Assembly: GCA_022818135.1 (NCBI GenBank)
Contig: JAFMSR010000009.1
Coordinates: forward strand, 14,545,827 to 14,609,826
Direction of reading: 5' to 3'
Length of the DNA: 64,000 nucleotides
DNA from: Saxidomus purpurata
Lineage: Eukaryota; Mollusca; Bivalvia; Venerida; Veneridae
Every line of letters begins with the position of its first letter. Position 1 is the stretch's first letter. This document shows positions 10,768 through 22,700 of the stretch, piece by piece. A program made the translations under genes and the position numbers. The notes beneath the pieces are model-generated. The model searched no databases, was not told the origin of the DNA, and saw only the letters and a program-made list of their open reading frames with translations.

Positions 10768-13700
10768 TACATTAGTTACGGACAGTCGAATGAAACTGTT
10801 ACTTACTACGACTATAGACATAACCGGAAAAAGAACATTTTCAACAAATACAGCTTTAGCTTGACGAAGTAATAGAAACTTGATCGTTTTAATTTCTTCA
10901 TGATTTTCCATGATAAATTGATAAACAAAAAATTCAAGGGGACATAAATAAGGACAAACTGCAAATAATCTCTCGTCTAGTCTGCCATCTTGATCCATGC
11001 AACATTTGCGGTAACTCTGCACCTGCGCAGTTATCGAGGTTATGTCATTGCACATGGTTATGTATTGCAAAGAATGAGGAAATACTCAAAATGACGTCAA
11101 TTAAAAGGCACGACCTTTGGAAAAGGCACGAGTTACAGATATTGTACTTAATCGTTCAGACTACAACTACAAATATATTTAAATTCACCGAGTCGGCATT
11201 TTTTCCGGTAAACGTTCTGAGATATAGTCTATTTCAAATATTAATTAGAACCTTAGCTGATATATGGTCTATTTCAAATATCAATTAAAATCTTAGCTGA
11301 GATATAGTCTATTTTGAATATCAATTAAAACCTTAGCTGAGATATAGTTTATTTAAAATACCAATTAAAACCTTCGCTGATATATAGTCTATTTCAAGTA
11401 TTAACTATGAGATCCTATAACATTATGTTATTAATTCTGAAGCATGTATTTTACTATTTCAGTGTCACTACAATGCTACCGCTGTCTCACTACAGATGTA
11501 AATGAGTGTGACTCCTCAATTACCTGTCCTGATGGCCAGGTAGGTACCAGCTGTTCTTAATATAATGTAGTATTGTTGTTGTATGAGTTTAACGCCCGTT
11601 CCAATCGTATTTTGGTCATTTTTACAGGCGGGCAGTTTACCTAACCATCGTTCCTTGTCCTAGGAAGAACAGTACTAGATTCCTATCCTCCGTAAAAAAC
11701 TACCAACTGTCTCACATCAAAGAGACAATGGTCGATTTTAGGGCTGAACATCAATCAGTGAGAGGTTACAGTGAATCTAACCACTCGACCACGTTGGTGA
11801 AACGTATTAATGTAATATATTATATTACACATATTTACGTGCAAATTTGTTGAACTAGATAACTAGATAAAGAGCATGGACGGAACTACCCAAATATTTA
11901 TGATGTAAAACACTGGAAAAAACGCATTCCATGACTTCATTTCGGATTATCAGCTCCGACTCATAAGTAATGTTTTGCCATACGTTTCATATCATAGACA
12001 CTAAGTCATAACTGAAAGAAAATACATGTAAAGTTTACATTTTCAGTCATAAACAGAAGTTAAAATAGGAAAGAAATTTAGTCGTTCTATGGAATTTAAA
12101 CAAAGGAAAAAGAAATGCGGTGTTACAGTACAAACATATATAACAAATAAACATTCGCTACCATTTAAAAACTAGACTGTGCTGTTCTTTTATGTCCGTA
12201 TCTAGATAAATAACAATAAATATGACATCACTGTGTTGGTTCGATAATTATATCATCTTTCGTCATCTTTTCAGGTTTGTCATATGGAATACACCGGGCA
12301 TGGTTTGTTTGAGCTGGGCTGTGTCGATAAAGAGGTAATATCTTACCAAACAAGGTTTGTGGGAAAATATTATACACGAGTCACTTTGTTTCATCCCCTC
12401 AAGCCGTGCCACATTTTACTCCGTTTCATCCCTTCTCATGGTCACAATTTCCTCTTTGTTTCATTCCCTCGAGTCGCGTCACATTTTACACTTTGTTTTA
12501 TTCGCGTCGCGCAACATTTTACTCTTTGTCTCATCCCGTTTTGCGTCTCGCAACATTTTACTCTTTGTTTCATCCCCTTTCGTCGCGCAGCATTTTACTA
12601 TTTGTTTCATCCCCTCAAGTCGCGCCTCTTTTTACTCTAGTTTTCATCCCTTGTCGTCGCACTACATTTTATTCTTTGTTTCATCCCCTCAAGTTGTGCC
12701 ACATTTTCCTCTTTGTGTCATCCCCTATTGTCGCACTACATTTTATTTTTGTTTCATCCCTTCTCGTCGAGTCACATGTTACTCTTTGTTTCATCCTCTC
12801 TCGTCGCACGTTATTTTACTCTTTGTTTCATCCCCTTTCGTCGAGTCACATTTTCCTCTTTGTTTCATCCCCTCTCGTCGCGCCACATTTTACTCTTTGT
12901 TTCGTCCCCTCTCGTCGCGCCACATTTTACTCTTTGTTGCATCCCCTTTCGTCGCGCCACATCTTACTCTTTGTTTCCTCCCCTCTCGTCAAGTCACATT
13001 TTACTCTTTAATTTATACTAATTTATTTATTCCTGATTGGGGAACATTTCTTACAACTTAAATCAAACGCTCTTGAGACCTATACCAGATGGGATCAACC
13101 TCGGAAGTGAGAGAAACAATGTGGAATTATGTGTGTCTTGCCAAAGGACACTACCTTTTACTCTTTGTTTCATCCCCTCTCTTCGAGTCACATTTTACTC
13201 TTTGTTTCATCCCCTTGCGTCGCGCAACATTTTACTCTTTGTCACTTTATGTAGTAGTAAACTATTGTGCACAAATGTTTGTGCATATGTAGCATATATC
13301 AGGATAACAACTCGATATGCTTTGGGGTCACTCTGGTCAAGAACAATGTGACGTTAAGTGGTCATGATGCTTTCAGTGTCTCATCCATACGAAGGATTTT
13401 CATGAAACTCGGATCAAAAATTCATCTCATCGAGAAAATGTGCAAAGTCTAAATTCCAATAGTTATGTGTTGAAGTGTAACCCGTGCCTTCTGGTGAACT
13501 TATACTTGTATTTGCTTTGAAATAACTATCCGTCCGTCTGTCTGTCTGCCAAAAATGTAGCACTCTATATAATATATATTACACTTAGATATATAGAATC
13601 AAACGAATTTGCACAAATATTCACCATATCATTTATTTACTGGCCAACAAAGTATCATTATATTATTTACTTTCCTTTATTGATGTTTCTTGGCCTGCCC

Positions 13701-16700
13701 ATAACATTACTGTAAAAGTATTAAAGGGAATTATTTCCCACAATAATAGAACTGACGGCAGCAAGTGCAGTGTATAAGAACCACAACTTAACCTTGCATT
13801 ATTTTTTAATTATCTCCCTCTGATATATTTTCTTGTCCGGAGCGTAACTCTTGAAATACTGAAGGAAATTTATTAAAATTGCATACATTGAAAGAGGGAC
13901 ATTAAAGGGAAGTGTAGTGCCCAAGAACTATAACTCTACCTTGCCTATTTTTAATTTTCCCCTTTGTTACATTTTCTTATATTGTCTTATTTTCTAATTA
14001 TCTCCCTTTATTGAATTTTGTGATAGAGCACAATGGGAGAAAGTGCATTGTATAAATACCATGACCCTACCCGACCTATGTCTTAAATATCCCCGTTTGT
14101 TACATTTTCTTGTCCGTTCATACCTCTTTAAGTACTGAAGGAAATTTGTTCAAATTGCATACTGTGAAAAAGGACATGAAACGAAAGTCGAGTGCATAAG
14201 AACCATAACTCTACTATGCCTGAGCGTCCGTCCGTATGTCGTTCACAATTGCTTCGAATGGCATCTCTTCTAAAACCACTTGGTCAATATTAATGATACT
14301 TGGCAGAAATGTTCCTTGCATGCAGCTCTACCAAACCGTTTCAAACAATTCCAGTTCATACAGAACTCTGGTTGTTATAGCAATGGAAAGGAAATATTTG
14401 AAAAATCTTCTTCTCTAAAACCACAAGGCTAAAGGCTAAGATATTTGGCATGTAGCATTTCTTAGTAGACCTCTTACAAAATTGCTCAAATCATTACCCC
14501 TTGGTCAAATTTGACCACACCATGGGGTCACTTGATTTTAAGCTAACATATGTGGCATGTAGTATTTCCACTACAAAACTTTTCAACTCATGACCCCCGG
14601 GTCAAAATTTATCCCGCCCGAGCGGTCACTTGGTTTACATAGGCTTCTCTGGAAAAACTATAAAATGTTTCTTCTCTGGAACCACAAGACCCAGAACTTA
14701 GATATTTGGCATGTAGCATTGGCTAATGGACCTCTACAAAAAGTTTTAAAATCTTGCCCTGTGGTCAATATGAGCCCCGCACGGGAGTCACTTGTTTTAT
14801 ATAAACTTATATAGGAAATCGTTTTAAAATCTCCTTGTCTAAAAAAAAGGTCTAGAGCTAAGATACTTGGTTTGTAATATTGTTATATTGATAAGTAGAC
14901 CTATACCAAATTTGTTCAAATCTTGCCCATAGGGTAAATACTGGCCCCGCCCGGCGGTCACTTACTTTACAAAGATTTAATTAGGAAAACCTATATAAAT
15001 CTTCTCCAAAACCACATGGTACAGAGCTTAAATATGTTGTTTGTAATATTGAGGACCTCTACCAAATTTGTTCAAATCATTACCATTGGGTCAAAATTGA
15101 CCGCATGAAGGGGTCATTGGTTTCCGTATCGGCTTATATAGGAAAAACTTTAAAAACCTTCTTCTCCGAAATCACAAGGCCTAAGGCTTAGCTATTTCTA
15201 CTAGGTTTGTTCAAATTATACATCTGGGGGACAATTGGCTCCGCCCAGGGTGTCGCTTATTTACCAAAGACTTATTAAGGAGAACCTTGAAAAGTCTTCT
15301 TCTCAAAAATCACATGCCTCACATCTTAGATATTTAGTATGTAAGCATTGGCTTGAAGACCTCTACTAAGTTTGTTAAAATCTTGACCTTGAGTCAGTAG
15401 TGGCCGCGCCCTGGTAGTCCTTGTCTGTATATAGAGTTAAAGGAATTACCTAACGTCCAATGAGTTCCTATAGCAACAAGCGACTTACCTGGCAACCACT
15501 GACTTTCTTAGTAACCTGTGACTTCCTTAGCAACCAGTGACTTACTGTATCAACCAGTGACTTCCTAAGGCACCAGTGATTTTCTCTAGCAGCCATTGAC
15601 TTCTTTAGCAGCAATTTATTTTCAAACAATCAGTTAATAGCCAGTGACTTCCGTTAGGAACAATAGCCTTTCTTGGCAACCATTGACTTCATAAGCAACA
15701 ACTTTGTCCCCTAGGAAGAATTTACTTTGTTCGCAACTATTGACTTCCTTAGCAACAACTTCGTTTCCTTGAAACTTATGACTTTATTAGCAACCACTGA
15801 CCTTCTTAGCAACTTCTTTGTCCCCTAGCAACAAGTGACTTCCTTGAGATAACTCAGCAACTAGCGAACTCCTTAGTAAGCAACGACTTCCTTAGCAGCC
15901 AGTGACTTCGCCTTCCAACCAGTGACATCCTTAGCAATCATTGACTTCCGTAGCAACAGCTAAGTCTCCTAACAACCAGTGACTTCCGTTAGGAACAAGT
16001 GACTTCCTAAGCCATAATTGACTTCCTTCTGAACAACTTAGTCCCCTATCAACCAGTCAGTTTCCCTACCAACAAGTGACCTTCTTAGGATCCAGTGACG
16101 TTCTTAGCAACCGTTGACTTCCTTAGCAACAAGTGAGTTTCTTAGCAACATCGAAGTCCCTTTGCAACCAGTGAGTTCCCCTAGCAACCAGTCACTTCCT
16201 AAGCAACCGTTTGCATCTTATTGCTACAAGTGACTTCCTTCGCATCCATTGACGTCCTTCGCAACTTGCAGCAGTTGACTTCTTTTAAAACCAGGGACTT
16301 TCTCTAGCAACCACTATCACCCTTTAGCAACAAGTGACTTATTTAGTTAAGTGCGCTAGTAATCAGGTGAGCGATAAAGGGCTATCATGGCCATCTTGTA
16401 TAATTATCCCCCTTTCTACATTGTTTTTTCCGCAGCATAACAAAAAGTAAACTCCAGGTCGGGGCTTATGTCGATGAAGGGGATTCGTCGATCTTAAGTG
16501 AGCTGAAATGCATACTGATGGCATTGCATGTTTGTTCGAATCTTTGGAATCAATTCCTATGGTCGTCTTTTTGATATCGTTAAACAGGTGGTCCGTTATT
16601 ATTAAATTGGTTACATTGTATAATTAATTTGCAAAATAATGTAATAACACTGAACAAGAGGGCCAAGATGGCCCTATATCGCTCACCTTGGTACAAGTCC

Positions 16701-19700
16701 ACTTGCCTGGTGGAAGATCACTAGATAATGTTATATACCAAATAAGTTTTCCTATATACGCCTTTGTAAAACAAATGATCCCCCCCGGGCAAGGTCAATT
16801 TTGACCCCAGGGGCATAATTTGAACAAACTTTGAAGAGGTCTACTAGGCAATGCTACATGCCAAATATCTAAGCTCTAGGCCTTGTGGTTTCAGAGAAAA
16901 AGATTATTAAAGTTTTCCCTATAAAAGCCTATGTAAAACTAAGTGACCCCTGGTGCGGGGTCAATTTTGACCCAGGGGTCATAATTTGAACAATCTTGGT
17001 AGAGGTCCACTAGCCAATGCTACATGCCAAATATCTAAGCTCTAGGCCTTGTGGTTTCAAAGAAGAAGATTTTTAAAATTTTTACTATATAAGCCTGTGT
17101 AAAACTAAGTGATCCCCGGTGCGGGGTCAATTTTGATCCGAGGGTCATAATTTGAACAATCTTCGAAGAGGTTCACTAGCCAATGCTACATGCCAAATAT
17201 CTAAGCTCTAGGCCTTTTGGTTTCAGAGAAGAAGATTTTTAAAGTTTTTCCTACATAAGCCTATGTAAAACTAAGTGACCCCCTGTGCGGGGTCAATTTT
17301 GATCCGGGGCTCATAATTTGAACAATCTTGGTAGAGGTCCACTAGCCAATGGTACATGCTAAATATCTTAGCTCTAGGCCTTTTGGTTTCAGAGAAGAAG
17401 GCTTTTAAAGTTTTTCCTATATATGCCTATGCAAAAACTAAGTGCCCACCTGCGCGGGGTCAATTTTGACCCGGGGGTCATAATTTGAACAATCTTGGTA
17501 GAGGTCTACTAGACAATGCTACATGCCAAATATCTAAGCTCTAGGCCTTGTGGTTTCAGAGAAGAAGATTTTTAAAGTTTTTCCTATTTGTTGCCATAGC
17601 AACCAGAGTTCTGCATGGAATGGAATTCTTTGAACAACTTTGATAGAGCTTCATGCAAGGAATATCCCTACAAAGTCTCATCAACATTTGCCCAGTGGTT
17701 TCAGAGGAGATGTCGTTTGAAGGAAATGGTGGACGGACGGACGGACGTACGACGTACGACGGACGCCGGACGGATTGCGATCCTAATAGCTCACTCTGGC
17801 ACTTTGTGCCAGGTGAGCTAATAAAAACTCTCTTATTTGCAGCATTGTGGAGTTGATGCAAAACTCTCGAATGCCACAGTAGATATAGACACGGACACAA
17901 GCCAAACACAAAACTGTTCCGAGTGTTGTAGCACTGACAAGTGTAACAGAAATCTCTGTGAACACAGAATTTGTGAGTACAAATTCTAACTCTTGTATAG
18001 AAAACTAAAACCGTTAAACCCATTTTAATTATCAAACATTAAATATGTTAACACGTTTTCCCGACATAGGCATTTACTTTTATCCTGTCAAAACTGCATC
18101 TTAAACACATTTTTATGAGTGTAACTCCCCCCTTAAGTATTTCTCAATTCTTTTCAGCTCCCCTCTGTACTGATGAAGAATTTGACTGTTCCTCACTGAA
18201 CTCTGCGATCAGTATCTGTAAGGATATACACAGAGCAAAGAAAGTTTGTCGAAAGTTTTGCGGTCTCTGTAATATGGGTAAAATATATTTTTTATGTTTT
18301 AGCTTAGATTGTCCGTTGTAACAAGACCGCAATAAGTAAAGCAGAAAGCATCGAACCAGTTATATATCTTTGTATCTTTTGACGCATTCTGCTTTACCTA
18401 TTGCGTAAACAGCTGTCGTCGCCAGAAGTACGTACGTAACTGAGCGACGTCACGTTACAAAAAATGGTGCTATACTTAAACGTTACTTATTTTAATGTTT
18501 GTAATTGTCTTACTATCTTACAACAATGAAAAAATATATATAAATAACCAATTTGCGATTCTTGCATCCATCCACACTTCTTCTCTTAAACGGTTTCATG
18601 GACTTTCAGCAAACTTGGCCAGAAGCCTCCTGGCATTGAGGTCTCTTAAACTTGTTCAAATGGTTTCCGGTTGACTGAACAACATGGCCGCTAGAGCTAG
18701 AAAAATAACAAGAGGGCCAAGATGACCCTATATCGCTCACCTGAGACCTACTGACGACCTAAGGTGACCAAAAAGCAACCCTAAATTGTATAATTATCGT
18801 AAACACAATTATTCTGTTTGATCTTGAAAAGACAAACATTCTGACCAATTTACCTGATGATTGGCTATAAAATATGACTTCTAGAGTATCAACAAGGTTT
18901 TCCTTGGAATTGACCTGGTGACCGAGTTTTTAATCCCAGGTGATCTCCAAAAACACTCTGACCAAATTTCATGACGATTAGGTATTGAATGTGGCTTCAA
19001 GACTGTTAGCAAGGTTTTAATTTAATTTGTTGTATTAGCCTAATTTTAAATTTGGCCTCCAGAGTGTTAACAATGTTTTCCTTTGATTTGACTGTGTGAC
19101 CTATTTTTGACCCCTATTGACCCAGATTTCAACTTTACCTAGAAATCACTGAGACAAACATTCTTACTAATGTTCATGATAATTTGACAATCAATGTGGC
19201 CTCTATAGTGGTTACTATGTTTTTCTTTCATTTGACCTTGTGATAGTTTTTAATCCAAGATGACCCAGATTCGAACTTCGACTAGAAATCATTGACCAAA
19301 TTTCCTGTAAAAATGCAGACTCCATTGCATACACAATGGTTTTCTATGATTTGACCGAGTGACCTAGTTTAGGTCCATTACTCTGAAAGAACTGACCTGA
19401 TTAAGCATCATCATAAATTTTATGGTCATACACATTCTCTTTAAATACAATTAGGATAAGTGAAGAAATGAAGGTGCTTCAGAGAAATCATTGTTAAATA
19501 TTCTATTTTTTGTTAAATGAAGGGCCATAATTCTGGAAGTACTGATCAGATCAAACCTGTAATCGCACTCATTTGAAACTTTATGGTCATACACATTCTC
19601 TGTAAATATGATAAGGATTAGTGAAGAAATGAAGGTGCTAGAGTGTAAACATAGTGAAATATTGCATATTTTAAATCAGGGACCATAACTCTGGAAGAAC

Positions 19701-22700
19701 TAATTCGATCTAGCCCATAATTGAACTCATCCGAAATCTCATAATTATACACATTCTCTGTAAACATAATTAGGACAAGTGAAAATATGAAGGTGCTAGA
19801 GTGTAAACATAGTGAAATATTTCAATTTTTGTTAAATCCGGGACCGTACATTGTGTTCAAGTTTTATTAGGATTGCGTCTAAAATGTAGATGCTAGAGTA
19901 GAAACAAACTAATTTTGGAAGGACAGACGACGGACATTCAACTATCTTAAACAAATCGTCTTACCCAAAACCACATGGCCAAGAGCTTAGATATTTGGTG
20001 TGTGATAATGTTTAGTGAACCTCTACCAACTTTGATTAAATCATATCCCTGGGTTTAAAATTGACCTCACCAAGGGGGCCACTGGTTTTCATATAGATTT
20101 TTACAATCTTCCCCATAAGCACAATACCTAGAGCTTAGATAGTTAGAATGTAGAATTTTCGAGCGGACCCCAACCAAGGTTGTTAAAATCGTACCTCTAG
20201 GTTCAAAAATTACGCGTCCAGGGGTCACCTGGTTTACATAGACTTAAATAGGAAAAACTTGAAAAATCTTCTACTCTAAAACAATAAGGCAGAGAGCTTA
20301 GATATTTTATATGTAACTTTTTCTAGTGGACCTCTACCTATTTTGTTCGAATCATGCTCTCGGGGTCAAAATTGACCACATCCAGTGTGTTACTGATAGA
20401 GTTGTACAGAAAAAACTTAAAACATCTTCTTCTCCAAACCCACAGGGCCTAGGACTTAGATATTTAGTACATAACATTGTCTAGTAGAGATTAACCAAAT
20501 GTGTTCGAATCATGCCCCCGAGGTCAAAATTGACCTGCTCTGGGGGTCACTTGATTAACATAGACATGTATATAAAAATGTCCTGCAAAACTACAACGTC
20601 TAGAGCTTAGATATTTAGTTTGTAGCATTGTCTTGTTGATCTCCACCAAGTTTGTTCAAATCATGCCCCAGGGTCAATATTGATCACACCCAGGGAATTA
20701 CTTGTTTTACATAAATTGATATAGGAAAAAACTTTAAAAATCTCCAAAACCACAAGGCCTAGGGCTTAGATATGTTGTTGAAAATATTGTCTATTGGATC
20801 TCTACCAAGTTTGATCAAAGTTTGCCAGTGCAGGTCTACATTGGCCCTGTCCTAGGGGTAACATATACGTAAATATCTGAAATAATCTTCTTGTTGAAAA
20901 CCGCAAGGCTCATATCTTAGATGTTTTATATGTAGGATTGTCTAGTGGTCCTTTCTCCAGTTTATACAAATTATGCACTGGGGGTCAAAATTGACCACGC
21001 CCTAGGTGTTAATGACTATATGGATGGTGTAACTTCTTGTGGTGTAGAGTTTAGAAATAATCATATTGTCTGCAATTTTACATAAATGTTAAAAAACTGC
21101 TACATACATGTACAGTTTTTGCTTATCGATGACTGATTTAATTTGGTTTATGGGTGCCGCAACACATTTTTAAACAAAAAGTAAATCTTGATTTTCATGT
21201 TTGGTCAAATAAAAGGCAGACGTTTTACTATGACATAAATAGTACCGGATTTAATCTTTAACAGAGTTTATAATATACAGTAAACTCCGTATATATCAAC
21301 TCCGGATATAACGTAACTTCGGATATAACAGGTTTTTTTGGCCCGATTTTTGTCCTTATTTGATTAATGTAAAAATATACGGTTAGATCGTACTTCGGTT
21401 ATAAGGAAACTTCGGATAAAAGGAACAATATTTTCTGGCCCAACAATTAAAAATGTACAGTAAAGTAATCGTATATATCGAACTGCAAATATGTTCTGAA
21501 CAGTTAAAATATCTGTTGATTTTGCATTTTTCTTTTGCCGTCTGTTGTTTTATTACTGATAAAGGTAAATCATTGCACATGTGTAACCTTTTTGACATGT
21601 AACACTTGCATGATACGAAACACATACGACTTGACAAGCACTTTACTGCAAGATTCTAAGGGAACAGTTCTTCACTATTCTTCCAATTCTAAGACTTTGA
21701 TATTAGATCTGAAACGTATCAAATTTTGAGTCGGAAGTTTAAATAAACAATGCGAATACCAGTTTACATTAATAATACCGGTATCCTCTTATCTTGATTA
21801 TGATGTTTCCACTAGATTCCTCCAAGCCGTAGTATGGTCTATATTTCATTTTGCATCATTTTGATTAATAGATATTTATAGCAATTATTCTTATTTTCTC
21901 CTTGTTTTGTAACAATTATATTTTCTGATTTTTTTCCATATGAAGACCAAATTTTGCAAATACTGTAAATTTTATTTTTTCGAAATTAATCAGTTAAGAA
22001 ATATTTGAATGTGAAATTTGTTTGTGTAAAATTTGTTATTAACGCAATGATTTTAATAACAAAAGTTGATTCATGAAATTATCGAACGAAACTGTGATAA
22101 AAGGACAGCAATATAGAACGTTTAATCAATGTAAATTAAAAATAACAAGAAGTGGCTTTTGAAACGATAGAAATCGTATTTTGTGACAAAATAGTAGCAT
22201 TACGTGTTAGGTAACACCGACATTTGAACAAGAAAACGTTTCACTTCGCGCAAAACCTCGAAGTGATATAAAGAACCAGAGCAGCCACAGCATTGAGATA
22301 TACCTTGTTGGAAAGCGCTTTTAGTTCTGCTGAGCATCGGCTATACCAGACAATCTATTTTTAGTGTAAATTGCACATACCTTGATTATTCCTGAAAATT
22401 CTAGAGTTTTTCCGCCATTTTGTTCGTGTCAAGTATCATTTTTGGTCACGTGTTACTCCACACTGATATAGCAAATAGCAAACTCATATGCACTCTAAAG
22501 ACGTATTTATACAAACTATTTTTGAACAGCTGTATTTATGTTTAAAGTAGATTAATCACATGTTCAAGGTCAGTCAAGGTCATCTGCTTTGTCGCCCTGG
22601 TAATAACATACTTTTTTGCATTTAGTGGACGGAAACTGGTCTGCTTGGTCGGAATGGTCAAAATGTGATGTCACATGTGGCAACGGAACCCAGAGCCGTA

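Noticed and set aside
10508..11070. 86- and 143-codon frames on the - strand
   Set aside because: They run through the (ACAG)n microsatellite (Cys-Leu-Ser-Val repeats) in an intron.
12284..13061. Open frames of 102-234 codons, + strand
   Set aside because: They read a 37-bp minisatellite in several frames at once. Only the first 51 bases (exon 4) are real coding sequence.
17556..18035. 159-codon - strand frame over exon 5
   Set aside because: It is the antisense shadow of exon 5 and a repeat end; the + strand exon has splice sites and a domain signature.
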